Source: Poseidonocella sp. HB161398 | Lineage (GTDB): Bacteria > Pseudomonadota > Alphaproteobacteria > Rhodobacterales > Rhodobacteraceae | Reading direction: 5' to 3' | Length of the DNA: 64,000 nucleotides | Assembly (NCBI RefSeq): GCF_005870025.1 | Contig: NZ_VATA01000042.1 | Location: 1 to 64,000 of the forward strand | Part shown: positions 53,543-63,623 of the stretch, piece by piece | How the letters are laid out: every line of letters begins with the position of its first letter | How positions within the stretch are numbered: position 1 is the first letter of the stretch | Notes under the pieces: generated by a model | What the model was told of the DNA's origin: nothing | Seen by the model: only the letters and a program-made list of their open reading frames with translations | Database searches by the model: none | Made by a program: the position numbers and the translations under genes

Positions 53543-54388
53543 ATGTCTCACCCGATGGCGCGCCCGCGCGCCGGAACTGCCGTCCTTGCACTGGCGCTTC
53601 TCCTTTTATCCGCCTGCGGGGGCGGGCGCGACGCGCCGCGCTCCCCGCTGGGCACGCCAAGCCAGCTGCATCCCGCCGATCACCGCGCCGAGGGCATCCC
53701 GACCCAGTTCGGCGACATCCGCCCGCATGAATGGAGCTACATGGCGCCGTCGCGCTACAGCGTCCACGGGATCGACGCCTCGCGCTACCAGGGGCAGATC
53801 GACTTCCACGCGGCGCGGTCCTCGGGGATCTCCTTCGCCTGGCTGAAGGCGACCGAAGGGGGCGACCATGCCGATCCGGCCTTCGAGCTGAACGCGCCGC
53901 GGGCGCGGGCCGCGGGCGTGCCGGTGGGCGCGTACCATTTCTACTATTTCTGCCGCACCGCGCGCGAGCAGGCGAAATGGTTCATCCAGAACGTGCCGCG
54001 CCGTGCGGGCGACCTGCCGCCGGTGCTCGACATGGAGTGGAACCACCAGTCGAAGACCTGCCCCTACAAGCCCGATCCGCAGACCGTGCGCTCGGAGATG
54101 CAGACCTTCCTGCAGATTGTCGGCAGTCACTACGGCACGGTGCCGGTGGTCTACACGACGCCGGATTTCTACGACCATAACGGGCTCGAGGCGGTGACGG
54201 GGGCGGAGTTCTGGCTGCGCTCGACCGCGGCGCATCCCTCCGAGCGCTATCCGGGCAAGAGCTGGTCCTTCTGGCAGTATACCGGCACCGGCGTGGTCTA
54301 CGGGGTCGGCGGCAAGGTCGACCTCAACGCCTTCGCCGGCAACCGCGCGAGCTGGGAGCGCTGGCTCGAGGCCCGGGTCCAGCGCTGA
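53543..54388 (+). CDS. GH25 lysozyme-type lipoprotein
   Basis: 281-aa muramidase of glycoside hydrolase family 25. A signal peptide ending in LLLLSACGGG gives a lipobox Cys near residue 24. The GH25 barrel starts at VHGIDASRYQGQIDF (first catalytic Asp), with AWLKATEGG and the DxE pair in VLDMEWNHQ. SFWQYTGTG is also typical. GGAGA at 53533-53537 supports the ATG at 53543 over the one at 53531. It would cut the beta-1,4 bond of peptidoglycan in the periplasm, alongside the two transglycosylases nearby. GH25 is commonest in phages and Gram-positives. Confidence 0.92.
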   Translation: MSHPMARPRAGTAVLALALLLLSACGGGRDAPRSPLGTPSQLHPADHRAEGIPTQFGDIRPHEWSYMAPSRYSVHGIDASRYQGQIDFHAARSSGISFAWLKATEGGDHADPAFELNAPRARAAGVPVGAYHFYYFCRTAREQAKWFIQNVPRRAGDLPPVLDMEWNHQSKTCPYKPDPQTVRSEMQTFLQIVGSHYGTVPVVYTTPDFYDHNGLEAVTGAEFWLRSTAAHPSERYPGKSWSFWQYTGTGVVYGVGGKVDLNAFAGNRASWERWLEARVQR

Positions 54389-54448
54389 GCACAGTCTTCC
54401 TGCCCCGCGCCCAGGGCGGCGGGGCAGGGGCGTCCGCCGGGCGGCGCG

Positions 54449-55996
54449 TCAGAGGATGAAGTCCCCGGCATCGAGTCCGGTGATGCCGCGCAGGCGGATC
54501 TCGCCATCGGCAATGCCGTCGCCATCGGTGTCCATCTGCACGATGGCATGCACGCCCGCCTGCAGCTTGTAGCGCAGCTCCATTCCGCCCGAGGCGGTGA
54601 AGGCGCCGGTCCCGAGGAAGGCGAAGCTCTCCTGCTCGATCCCGCCGAGGTCGATCAGGTCGGTGCCGCGCTGGAAATCGGCCAGCACGTCGCGCGCCGC
54701 CCCGGTTCCGGCTTCGGCGGCATTGTTCCAGACGAAGATGTCGGCATTCTGCTGGCCGTAGAGAACGTCGGTGCCGAGTCCGCCGGTGATCGTGTCGTTG
54801 CCGCTGCCCCCGACCACCGTGTCGTCGTCGTCGCCGCCATCGAGGAAATCGTCGCCCAGATCGCCGCGCAGCGCGTCGCCGCCCTCCCAGCCGCAGATCT
54901 CGTCTTTGCCGCCCTTGCCGCGCATGTCATTGGCGATCTCCGAGCCGATCAGCAGGTTGTCCCCAGCATTGCCGTTGACGACGGCCGTGCTGCTATCCGC
55001 GACGGCGGTCGCATCGGCGCTGCCGCGCAGCGAGATCTCCTCGAAGCCGGTGGCATAGAGCGCATCGTCCCAGGACAGGAGCGTGTCGATGCCGGTGCCG
55101 CCCGCGACCACGGCCTCGGTCTCGTCGATCAGGACGATGTCGTCATCGCCCCCGGCATCGAGCGGGCCCAGCAGCATGCCGCCGCGGCCGTCGAAGCGGT
55201 CACTGCCGCTGCCGAGAGAGACCGTCCCCATGCTCCCGCTGTTGCGGACGACGTCATCGACGCTGCCGGTATCCACATTGCCGACGGCACCGCCGTCATT
55301 GACCAGCGTGTCCTGGCCACTGCCCATCAGCAGGCCGTCCATGTCGCCGGAATTCAGGACGTAGTCGCTTCCCGAATTGGTGCGCGCCAGCCCGTCGATG
55401 CTGCCGGTATTCTCGATCCGGTCGTCGGCGCTGCTGGAATAGATGGAGAAATGGGTGATCGAGCTTTCGCCCACGGCCGAGAGCAGGCCGGAATTGTGCA
55501 GCGTGAGCGTGCCGGTGGTGACATAGACCGGTGCCGGGGCGGCGATCCGGCCGTCATTGGCGATGCGCACGTCGCCGCTGGCGCCCGGCGTCGCGTAGAT
55601 GCCGTAGTAGTTGCGGCTGAAGGTCGTGCCGTCATTGAAGACGAAGAAGCTGCTGCTGCCCGCGCCGGTCAGCAGCACCGCCATGCCTTAGGCGTAGATC
55701 TCGCCGGCAGTCTCCAGGTAGTCGTCGCCGGTCATGGTGATCCGGAGCGCATAGCCGGTCAGCGCCGAGACGCTGCCGTTCCGGCCGATCATGCCGAGGG
55801 CGTGCGTGCCGTCGATCTCGATCGCGTCATCCGTGCTGGAATAGACCGAGCCCTCGATCATGAAGTTGGCATTGCCGGTGCCGGAGATGGCCGTGCCGGT
55901 CGTGGCCAGGGCGCCGTTCGGGCCGACATGGACCTCTTCGCCACTCACCAATGTTCTCGCGGTCGTGCTTGCGCCGTTCAGGACGAACTTGTCATG
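54449..55996 (-). pseudogene. RTX-type calcium-binding protein, broken at the start and by an in-frame stop
   Basis: The downstream 411 codons (54449-55684) encode repeat-rich sequence ending in RTX nonapeptides (GDDFLDGGDDDD, GGSGNDTITGGLGTDVLYG) and a C-terminus suited to type I secretion. Directly upstream, in the same frame, a TAA at 55688-55690 is separated from that ORF's ATG by one codon. The frame continues upstream with about 100 codons of matching repeat protein (LVSGEEVHVGPNGAL ... GDDYLETAGEIYA). The likely true ATG at 55996 is one base out of frame: restoring a single base would give MTKFVLNGAS. Two lesions therefore split one gene of about 515 codons. Confidence 0.75.
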
Positions 55997-56926
55997 CCGA
56001 GTACTTCCCTCACGCGAAATCCGCCCGGACCCCCCGTCCGGCACGGCTGCCAGGGCCGGGCATGCGCCCGCCTGGCCGGTTGAAATTTCCCTTTGGTTCC
56101 TGGCGGGACCCCAATGGCTCTGCGGCCGGAACCGCACTCGCGCCCTCCGAAGGCACCGGCCGGACCGGCACGTTTCAGTTTGCCCCTGCGACCTTATTGG
56201 GCCGGTTCCGCCGGTCAAAGCCTTTCGGCGTGCAAGGCAAGGGAGCTTTGTCGCGGCGCGTTCTTCCGTCCCGGGCCGGGGCCGTCCCTGTCGGCGTCCC
56301 TGTCCGCAGCGCGACCGCCTGCCCGGCCTCCGGCCCCGCAATCCATGCCATCCGCGAGGCGCCCGGCTCCGCACCAGAGGGACGTCCCCGCCGCTGGCCC
56401 CGCTCCGCTTCCCCTGCCTGCAATGGCGGCCTGGCGTTGGGTGCCGGGCAGCGGGCTGCCTGCGGTTTCGGTTGGCCGCGGCCAGAGAAGTCCGGCTTCT
56501 TTCAAGCCCGTGGCCCGCGCTGATTGGCATTGCGGCAGAAGAGGGATGCTCCGCACCTGGCCAGGGCAGGCCGTGCCTGGCGAGCCTTTCCTCCGCCGCT
56601 TCCGGCGTAGCTCCGGCCGCGCCCTCGGTCCTGGCCTGCCGGGGCGCGCCCTTGGCTGCGGCGGCCAGCGCCGGAGAGCGCGCGTCGAGCGGTCTGTTCC
56701 GGCTCCCTTCCAGCGCGGCGGCGGCCGGCTTCGCGCGCAGCCACCGATCGCGTCCCGGGGCGCGGTGCAGCTGGCGTAGGCGATCGCGCGTGCCGACAGG
56801 GTCGGGGTGCTGAGCCAAGCTGAGCCAGGGGATGCCGCCGATGGTCAGACCGGTGATGAGGCCCGCACGCTCGCACAGAGCGGGGGCGGCGCCCGCCGCC
56901 GGTCCGAGGGCCGCGCCCCGGGCGGC
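55997..56926. other. Gene-free stretch upstream of the RTX pseudogene
   Basis: About 930 bp with no recognisable gene on either strand. Frames are long only because of base composition. It separates the RTX pseudogene from an IS256 remnant and should include the former RTX promoter. No inverted repeats of an insertion sequence could be recognised. Confidence 0.5.
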
Positions 56927-58224
56927 GATGTACTTCGCGAGATGGTCGGGTTCGCCGCGGAACGGCCGATGGAATTGGAGAGCCCGTCAATCGATCCGGC
57001 GGACCAATGGCATCGGGAAGGAGAGCGGCGCCAGGACTGGTGCGGTGTGCGGCGCGAAGAGCTGCAGCCGGATCGCGCAACGCAAGGGCTGTCGCGACCG
57101 GGACGGGCAGGCCCGTGCCGGCAGCGTCGCGTTGCGCCTTCCGCGTCTCCGGACCGGTTCCTGCTTCCCGCCCTTTCTCGAGCCACGGCGCTCGGTGGAA
57201 AAGGCGCTGGCCGGCATGATCCGGGAGGCCTGCGTTCATGGCGGCCGGACGTCTTCGATGGATGATCTGATTCAGGCGACGGGCGGGACCGTCATCTCGA
57301 GGAGCCAGGTCAGCCGCCTGCGCGGGGAACGGGTCATTTTCCGCCTTAGGTCCGAGGACGATTGCGAGCCGCGAACGCGTCGATGCCGTCCTGGCACGGC
57401 CGATCGAAGGCGCATTGCCCTCCGGCGGGGAAAGCCTCCCCCGGAGCCTTTCCTCTTCCGCCCCGGCTCATGGATCGGCGCCACCTCCCTCAATGTGCGG
57501 GAGGGCGGGCGCACCGTCCGCGTCGCGGTTACGCTGGCAGTGGGCGCGAACAGCTTGCCAGCGAAGGCGCCATCGGTCCGAGCCCGATGGCGGACGGTTC
57601 GAGGTCCCGGGCATGGCAATCGGCGCGTGCGGGGTAGGGCCGTTCCGGGTCGTGCACGGGGCTTTCGCCACACCACTGGCGTCACGGTTCCCATTCACTC
57701 CTCTGCGATCTCGTGGGCCCCGTGGCCTCGGCGGCGTGAAGCTGGCGATCTCCGGCGCGCATGAGGGCATCAAGGCGGCCGAGGCACGCGTGCCCTCCGC
57801 CCCCTGGCAGCGCTGTGGCGTGCATTTCTAGCGCAATGCCCTGGCTCATGCCGGGAAGAGCAGCCGCAGGGTGGTTTCGGCTTTCATCGCCACCGCCTTC
57901 GACCAACCCGGCCGCGCTGCCGCCAGGGCCCAATGGCGCCTCGCCGCTGACCAGATGCGCCCGAAGCGCGCCACGCTCATGGACACGGCAAAGGAGGACA
58001 TCCCGGCCCCGGCCCGGCACCGGACCAAACTGCGCAGGACGAACCGCTCGTGCGCCCGGATGGCGAGATCGCGCGGCGCGCCGATGCCGGTCGCGTTGGT
58101 CGGGAAATCTATCCCCCGGAAAGTTTCCTGATCTTCCCAATTTCCCGACGAGGCCTCGATCCGGCGCCTCGTCGGAGCCATCCAGGTGGAGCCGACCGGG
58201 CAACGGACAGTGCAGCGCGCCTGA
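56927..58224 (+). pseudogene. IS256-family transposase remnant
   Basis: A mutator-type (IS256) transposase can be traced through changing frames. DVLREMVGFAAERPMELE comes first (frame of 56927), then RLPRLRTGSCFPPFLEPRR and SMDDLIQATGGTVISRSQVS (to ~57350). SLNVREGGRTVRVAVTLAVG follows in that frame, and GGVKLAISGAHEGIKAAEA in another. After an in-frame TAG come NALAHAGKSSRRVVSAFIAT and finally EASIRRLVGAIQVE. Two catalytic aspartates are replaced by glycine (WIGAT for WIDAT, ISGAHEG for ISDAHEG), with several frameshifts and a nonsense codon. It is an old, dead copy; terminal repeats were not identified. Confidence 0.85.
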
Positions 58225-58429
58225 TGCATGCCACCGGAAACGCTCGCCCCGGTCTGCCATGGTTTCACCGTCAGCCTGCCGGAAAGGGAGACTGGGCAGC
58301 TCGGCCCGCCAGTCAGCGCAGGGCCCGTCGCGAGCTACGCCACAAAGCGGAACGCGATCCTGCCGAAGGGCCGGACATGGCCAGCTTCGCGTGTCGCTGA
58401 CGGAGGAGAGGAAGTTCCCACATGACCCC

Positions 58430-58458
58430 TTGCGCTGTTCAAACGACCGTTGTAGAAG
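58430..58458 (+). promoter_or_regulatory. Candidate promoter of tRNA-Cys
   Basis: TTGCGC (58430-58435) and TAGAAG (58453-58458) with a 17-bp spacer, about 30 bp upstream of the tRNA 5' end. Confidence 0.4.
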
Positions 58459-58488
58459 CCGCGAACACCACGGCCTTTCAAGGCTCTA

Positions 58489-58562
58489 GGCGAGTTGGCG
58501 GAGTGGTGACGCAGCGGATTGCAAATCCGTGTACAGGAGTTCGATTCTCCTACTCGCCTCCA
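58489..58562 (+). tRNA. tRNA-Cys (GCA)
   Basis: Complete cloverleaf. The acceptor stem is GGCGAGT/ACTCGCC, the anticodon GCA is at 58521-58523 in CGGATTGCAAATCCG, the T arm is AGGAG-TTCGATT-CTCCT, and the discriminator base is T (the U73 identity element of tRNA-Cys). CCA is encoded at 58560-58562. Its 3' end overlaps the stop codon of the adjacent integrase, so it is the probable attachment site of the element to its right. Confidence 0.95.
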
Positions 58563-59638
58563 TTATTTTCAATGACATAGCTGCTTCCTGTTCTTATGGG
58601 TATCACTGCGGTATCATGTTCTTTGTCTGATCCCCGTTCGTTCCCCGTGTCATTTCGCTTCTCTGCCGCCTGCCGCGCCCGCATGATCTGGCGCGCCTCA
58701 CCGGCATATTTCCGGACCATCGCGTCGGTCGCGTGGCCACTGAAAGATTTAATCTCGTCGTCAGAGCAGCCCGCCCAGGCCAACTCCTTGATTCCACGAT
58801 AGCGCAGGGCGTGCAGATCGAACTGCTCCAGTTGCATGCGCCGCCGCGCCCTGAGCATGATCTGCGCCATGTAGCGGTAGCTCATCTTGCCGCCGGTCTG
58901 CGTGCGAAGGATCGGGCCCTCCGCGTCACCCTCAAATCGCGCCTGAGCATCGAACAGCGCGGCCTTTAGCTCCGCTGTGCAGGGCAATTGTAGCGCGTAG
59001 CCGGTCTTGTTCTGCTGAACCGCCAACGTGTCGCCGTCAAAATCCGACCAAGTGAAATCCACCCAATCCCCGGGCCGCTGCACCGTGCCGACGCCAATCT
59101 CGAAGATAAGCCGCTCGGTAACCGTCGCCTTCTCGCGGAAGGTCGCCACTGCCTGATCAGTCCATGGCAGGTGAGCCTGCTTCTTGTCGTCGGGCGTCGG
59201 CAAATGGCGAACGCCCTTCGCTGGGTTCTGCGACAGCCAACCAAGATCAATCGCGTGCTCGCACAGGATGACCAGCATTTGCGGGACATAATTGGCAAAG
59301 CGGACACGGTGCGCGTTGGCCCGTTGCGCCTTGATGACATCCTGTCGCGACAGCAACTTCACGTCCCGCTCGCCGATCTTCTCTTCAAGGTATGCAAGGA
59401 CCTTCTCGTAATCTTGACGGGTACGCGGCTTCAGCGATGTCCAGCGATCCGAGACCCGATAATCCTTCATCAAGGCCGACCAGCTGGTCTTGGCCTGCAT
59501 CCTCTTGCCCGTCAGGATCTCCCAGTATTCAAGATCGAACTCGGGCGTCCCCTCTTGCGCGGAAATCCGATGGTAGCGGCCCTGAACGCGCACATACCAA
59601 CGACCGCTTGGGTGCCGCCAAAGGAACTTCTTCTTCAC
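58550..59638 (-). CDS. Tyrosine-type site-specific integrase
   Basis: 362-aa phage/element integrase. The N-terminal part is a SAM-like arm/core-binding domain (KPRTRQDYEKVLAYLEEKI). The catalytic domain holds the first Arg (GVGTVQRPGDWVDFTW), the HALRYRG box (HxxR) and GHATDAMVRKYA (His and nucleophilic Tyr). The GTG at 59638 overlaps the preceding gene's stop (GTGA); a TTG at 59641 is the alternative. The stop TAG (58550-58552) lies inside the tRNA-Cys acceptor stem. The gene is clearly less GC-rich than the genome around it. Confidence 0.93.
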   Translation of the reverse strand: MKKKFLWRHPSGRWYVRVQGRYHRISAQEGTPEFDLEYWEILTGKRMQAKTSWSALMKDYRVSDRWTSLKPRTRQDYEKVLAYLEEKIGERDVKLLSRQDVIKAQRANAHRVRFANYVPQMLVILCEHAIDLGWLSQNPAKGVRHLPTPDDKKQAHLPWTDQAVATFREKATVTERLIFEIGVGTVQRPGDWVDFTWSDFDGDTLAVQQNKTGYALQLPCTAELKAALFDAQARFEGDAEGPILRTQTGGKMSYRYMAQIMLRARRRMQLEQFDLHALRYRGIKELAWAGCSDDEIKSFSGHATDAMVRKYAGEARQIMRARQAAEKRNDTGNERGSDKEHDTAVIPIRTGSSYVIENNGGE

Positions 59639-59844
59639 CAATCGACGTCCTCCAGCCCTTGCACGGCTTTGCCCGAGACAAAGGCAGAGAGCTCCTCGAC
59701 GCTCCAGCGTGTCAGGCCCGGTGCCAGCTCTCGCCCACGCGGGACGCTGCCATGGGCGACAAGGCTACGGAATTCGTCGATCCGGACGCTCAGTAGATGT
59801 GCTGCGCCTCTCTCAGAGACGACCAATGGGCGAAGGTTGCTCAT
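59635..59844 (-). CDS. AlpA/excisionase-like small DNA-binding protein
   Basis: 69-aa protein. SERGAAHLLSVRIDEFRSLV resembles the helix-turn-helix of AlpA/excisionase regulators, and TRWSVEELSAFVSG is the usual wing ending (xRWxxxDLxxW-like). It overlaps the integrase start by 4 nt and the gene upstream by 32 nt, so all three are one operon. A role in excision or in control of the integrase is inferred from family and position. Confidence 0.72.
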   Translation of the reverse strand: MSNLRPLVVSERGAAHLLSVRIDEFRSLVAHGSVPRGRELAPGLTRWSVEELSAFVSGKAVQGLEDVDW

Positions 59845-60118
59845 CAGAGGCCTCCTCGTCGGTCTGATCGTTGCGAAGGGCCTGGACCGTATGCGCATCC
59901 AGAAACTCGTTGAGGGCGCTCTCAGGAACGAGGAAGCGGCGCCCCACGCGGACGTGCCGTAGGCGGCGATCACCAAGCAGGGATCGAACATGCCGCACGG
60001 ACATGGAGCCAGACAGATCATCAAGATCGAAGTCGAACGCAGCCGCGACCTTCTGGGCGTCCTGCCCGAGTATTTCCCGCACATCCGGGTCATTCAGAAG
60101 ATCCACGACATCGCCCAT
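59813..60118 (-). CDS. Helix-turn-helix (excisionase-family) protein
   Basis: 101-aa protein. The middle part MSVRHVRSLLGDRRLRHV followed by VGRRFLVPESALNEFLDA matches the DNA-binding domain of excisionase-family HTH proteins (recognition helix then RVGRRxxxPxSALxxFL). The first ~38 residues are acidic and not recognised. It starts the three-gene integration module that ends in tRNA-Cys. Its own promoter should lie in the 286-bp gene-free segment up to tRNA-Ala. Confidence 0.75.
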   Translation of the reverse strand: MGDVVDLLNDPDVREILGQDAQKVAAAFDFDLDDLSGSMSVRHVRSLLGDRRLRHVRVGRRFLVPESALNEFLDAHTVQALRNDQTDEEASDEQPSPIGRL

Positions 60119-60404
60119 GACACCCGCATTGACCAGCTGGAACGGCAGAAGATCAGCTTGCCTGCAAGAGCCGCCCGGACGGTGCCGCCGCAGGGCTGGT
60201 TCGAGACGTTGATCGAACAGGCGATGGAGTTCCTGGCAAATATCGGAAATACCTACGTAAAAGGGAACCCGCCTCGCAAGGCAGCGGTGCTGGGGACGAC
60301 AGTGTCGGAGCCATTGCGGCGCAACCGAGAAACCGGCTATCGAACCGCGAAAATCATCCTTCCGTTCAGGGTGTCAGCGGATTTTCTTTCCCGAAAGTGC
60401 GATA

Positions 60405-60480
<76 letters not shown>

Positions 60481-60492
60481 ACTGTCGTGATC

Positions 60493-60520
60493 GATTGATC
60501 CCTTTCCCGAGCTAGGTCAA
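60493..60520 (-). promoter_or_regulatory. Candidate promoter of tRNA-Ala
   Basis: On the minus strand TTGACC (60520-60515) is followed after 16 bp by TCAATC (60498-60493), 13 bp before the tRNA 5' end. The -35 is good and the -10 weak. Confidence 0.4.
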
Positions 60521-60571
60521 GAGGATCTGCGGGCACGGGCCGCGGCAGGGCGCCGCCCGTGGCGGGATGGG

Positions 60572-62770
60572 TCACGAGTGCTTCTTGCGGCGCTTCACAT
60601 TGCCGCCGCGCTGGCCCGGACGCCCGGCCGTCGAGCGGCCCGCGGCCTTGGAAGAGGCCTCCACCGCGTCCTCCACCGCCGATTGCCGGGCCATCGGGTC
60701 GTCGTGGACGGCCAGATCCACCGCCTCGAGCCGCTTGACCTCGTCGCGCAGCCGCGCTGCTTCCTCGAATTCCAGGTTCTCGGCCGCCTTGCGCATCTGG
60801 TCGCGCAGCGCGTCGAGATGGGCCTGCAGGTTGGCGCCCATCATCGGCTTGTCCACCGTCGCGGTCACGCGGGACATGTCGGTATCGCCGTCATAGAGCC
60901 CGGCCAGGACGTCCTCGACATTCTTGCGCACCGTCTCCGGCGTGATGCCGTGCTCCTCGTTATAGGCGATCTGCTTCTCGCGGCGGCGGTTGGTCTCGCG
61001 CAGCGCGCGCTCCATCGAGCCGGTGACCTTGTCGGCATACATGATGACCCGCCCGTCGGCATTCCGCGCGGCGCGGCCGATGGTCTGGACCAGCGAGGTC
61101 TCGGAGCGCAGGAAGCCCTCCTTGTCGGCGTCGAGGATGGCGACCAGCCCGCATTCGGGGATGTCGAGCCCCTCGCGCAGCAGGTTGATGCCCACCAGCA
61201 CGTCGAAGGCGCCGAGGCGCAGGTCGCGCAGGATCTCGATCCGCTCGATCGTGTCGATATCCGAATGCATGTAGCGCACGCGGATGCCCTGTTCGTGCAG
61301 GTACTCGGTCAGATCCTCGGCCATGCGCTTGGTCAGCACGGTGGCGAGCGTCCGCATGCCCTTGGCCGCGACCTGGCGGATCTCGTCGAGGAGGTCGTCG
61401 ACCTGGGTGGCGACCTCGCGGATCTCGACCGGCGGGTCGAGAAGGCCGGTCGGGCGGATCACCTGCTCGGTGAAGACGCCGCCGGCCTGCTCCAGCTCCC
61501 ACGCAGCGGGGGTGGCCGAGACGAAGACCGATTGCGGCCGCATCGCGTCCCATTCCTCGAATTTGAGCGGGCGGTTGTCCATGCAGGAGGGCAGGCGGAA
61601 GCCGTGCTCGGCCAGGGTGAATTTCCGACGGTAGTCGCCGCGGTACATGCCGCCGATCTGCGGGACCGAGACATGGGATTCATCGGCGAAGACGATGGCG
61701 TTGTCGGGGATGAACTCGAAGAGGGTGGGGGGCGGCTCGCCCGGGGCGCGCCCCGTGAGGTAGCGCGAATAGTTCTCGATGCCGTTGCAGACGCCGGTCG
61801 CCTCCAGCATCTCGATGTCGAAATTGGTGCGCTGCTCCAGCCGCTGCGCCTCGAGGAGCTTGCCCTCGCCGACGAGCTGGTCGAGCCGCTGGCGCAGCTC
61901 GGCCTTGATGCGGATGACGGCCTGCTGCATCGTCGGGCGCGGCGTGACGTAGTGGGAATTCGCGTAGATCCGGATCTTGTCGAAGCTCTGCGCCTTCTGG
62001 CCGGTCAGCGGGTCGAATTCGGTGATCGACTCGAGCTCCTCGCCGAAGAAGCTGAAGCGCCAGGCGCGGTCCTCGAGGTGGGCGGGCCAGACCTCGACCA
62101 CGTCGCCGCGCACGCGGAAGCTGCCGCGCTGGAAGCCCTGGTCGTTGCGCTTGTACTGCTGGGCCACCAGATCGGCCATGACCTTGCGCTGGTCGTATTC
62201 CTCCCCGGCGACCAGATCGACGGTCATCGCCGAGTATGTCTCGACCGAGCCGATGCCGTAGATGCAGGAGACCGAGGCGACGATGATGACGTCGTCGCGC
62301 TCCAGCAGCGCCCGGGTGGCCGAGTGGCGCATCCGGTCGATCTGCTCGTTGATCTGGGATTCCTTCTCGATATAGGTGTCCGAGCGCGGCACATAGGCCT
62401 CGGGCTGGTAGTAGTCGTAGTAGCTGACGAAGTACTCCACCGCGTTGTCGGGGAAGAAGCCCTTGAACTCGCCGTAGAGCTGGGCGGCCAGCGTCTTGTT
62501 ATGCGCCAGGATGATCGCCGGGCGCTGCGTCTCCTCGATGATCTTGGCCATGGTATAGGTCTTGCCGGTGCCCGTCGCGCCCAGAAGCACCTGGTTGCGC
62601 TCGCCGTCGCGCACCCCCTGCGCAAGCTCGGCAATGGCGGTGGGCTGGTCGCCGGCAGGCTTGAATTCGGTCTTCATCACGAAGGCCTGGCCGCCTTCGA
62701 GCTTCTCGCGGCTGCCCGCGGGCATCGGCGCGTGCAGCATCGGCATCTTGTCGGGAGAGTTGTTGTGCAT
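60572..62770 (-). CDS. uvrB: Excinuclease ABC subunit B
   Basis: Damage-verification helicase of nucleotide excision repair, 732 aa. Walker A GATGTGKT is near residues 64-71. The beta-hairpin region [20 protein letters not shown], the Walker B DESH in [13 protein letters not shown], and motif [11 protein letters not shown] are intact. The C-terminal UVR motif ([18 protein letters not shown]) binds UvrC, and a basic KRRKKHS tail follows. The ATG at 62770 is preceded by GAGGA; the open frame upstream to 63127 has no family similarity. Confidence 0.97.
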   Translation of the reverse strand: MHNNSPDKMPMLHAPMPAGSREKLEGGQAFVMKTEFKPAGDQPTAIAELAQGVRDGERNQVLLGATGTGKTYTMAKIIEETQRPAIILAHNKTLAAQLYGEFKGFFPDNAVEYFVSYYDYYQPEAYVPRSDTYIEKESQINEQIDRMRHSATRALLERDDVIIVASVSCIYGIGSVETYSAMTVDLVAGEEYDQRKVMADLVAQQYKRNDQGFQRGSFRVRGDVVEVWPAHLEDRAWRFSFFGEELESITEFDPLTGQKAQSFDKIRIYANSHYVTPRPTMQQAVIRIKAELRQRLDQLVGEGKLLEAQRLEQRTNFDIEMLEATGVCNGIENYSRYLTGRAPGEPPPTLFEFIPDNAIVFADESHVSVPQIGGMYRGDYRRKFTLAEHGFRLPSCMDNRPLKFEEWDAMRPQSVFVSATPAAWELEQAGGVFTEQVIRPTGLLDPPVEIREVATQVDDLLDEIRQVAAKGMRTLATVLTKRMAEDLTEYLHEQGIRVRYMHSDIDTIERIEILRDLRLGAFDVLVGINLLREGLDIPECGLVAILDADKEGFLRSETSLVQTIGRAARNADGRVIMYADKVTGSMERALRETNRRREKQIAYNEEHGITPETVRKNVEDVLAGLYDGDTDMSRVTATVDKPMMGANLQAHLDALRDQMRKAAENLEFEEAARLRDEVKRLEAVDLAVHDDPMARQSAVEDAVEASSKAAGRSTAGRPGQRGGNVKRRKKHS

Positions 62771-63233
62771 CGGGCAATCCTCGGCGAGTCCCGCCATTAT
62801 GTGAAGCCGCGCTGCCCCGGGATCAAGCCGGGCCGGGGACGTTGCTGACAGAAGGCGCCCCCATCCGGGGGTGCCGCCCTGCAGATGTGCAACCCTAAGG
62901 AGAGTTTCCGCTTGGAGATCCGGCTGACCAAGCGTAAGCTCGTACTTGCAAGCAGACGGGATGGGTGCTGGACGGGACCGTGAACCGCCCACCCCACGCT
63001 CCCTCTGGGTCCAGTCGGCATCCGTCCTGCTTGCGGCCCGGTGCGGCTTCCGTGCCGGGCCGCGGCTGTTTGGGCGTCCTTCTCCCGCCAGCTCCTTCGA
63101 TCTTGCCGTTTCCTTAACCCCCGCCATGCCATCTGCGGGGGCAGGGCTGTGGCATGGCGCTCCACGCGACGGATCCGCCGTTGCCGCGGCGGCGGCGGCG
63201 GCCTATAGATCCGGGAGTTTGGCGGAGGACATG
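62771..63233. other. Divergent spacer between uvrB and the NdufS4-like gene
   Basis: 463 bp without a recognisable gene. It must hold both promoters. A SOS-box (LexA site) for uvrB was looked for and none was obvious. Confidence 0.45.
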
Positions 63234-63545
63234 ATGCGCGCACGAATCTACCAGCCTGCGAAAACCGCGATGCAGTCGGGCCTGGCGAAGACCCGGAGCT
63301 GGATCCTCGAATTCCCGTCTGCCTCCTCCCGCGAGGTCGATCCGCTGATGGGCTGGACCTCCTCCTCCGACACGCAGAGCCAGGTGCGGCTGAGCTTCGA
63401 GACCAAGGAGGCCGCTCTGGCCTATGCCGAGGCGAACGGCATCGAGGTGCAGATCAGCGACCCGCACAAGCGCAAGCCGAATGTCCGCCCGCGCGGCTAT
63501 GGCGAGAATTTCGCGCCCGAGCGCCGGGGCGCCTGGACGCACTGA
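63234..63545 (+). CDS. NdufS4-like ETC complex I accessory subunit
   Basis: 103-aa homolog of the mitochondrial NDUFS4 (18 kDa) subunit, one of the few complex I supernumerary subunits with alphaproteobacterial counterparts. [20 protein letters not shown] and [19 protein letters not shown] are diagnostic, followed by [18 protein letters not shown] and [15 protein letters not shown] at 63224-63229 is too close to the ATG at 63231, so the second ATG at 63234 is the likelier start. It probably binds the peripheral arm of NADH dehydrogenase. The nuo genes are not nearby. Confidence 0.92.
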   Translation: MRARIYQPAKTAMQSGLAKTRSWILEFPSASSREVDPLMGWTSSSDTQSQVRLSFETKEAALAYAEANGIEVQISDPHKRKPNVRPRGYGENFAPERRGAWTH

Positions 63546-63623
63546 TCCTGTGTAAATCGGGGCAAAGTTGTCTCGAAACTGGGGCAAGGATCCCGCGAAG
63601 CCAAGCTATGGCCTATATATGGG

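Noticed and set aside
60119-60404. Second attachment site (copy of the tRNA-Cys 3' end) for the integrated element
   Set aside because: No match to the tRNA 3' sequence was found between the HTH gene and tRNA-Ala; the other end may be degraded or elsewhere.
62771-63127. 119-residue N-terminal extension of UvrB
   Set aside because: UvrB proteins begin near the ATG at 62770, which has a GAGGA site; the extension has no similarity to the family.
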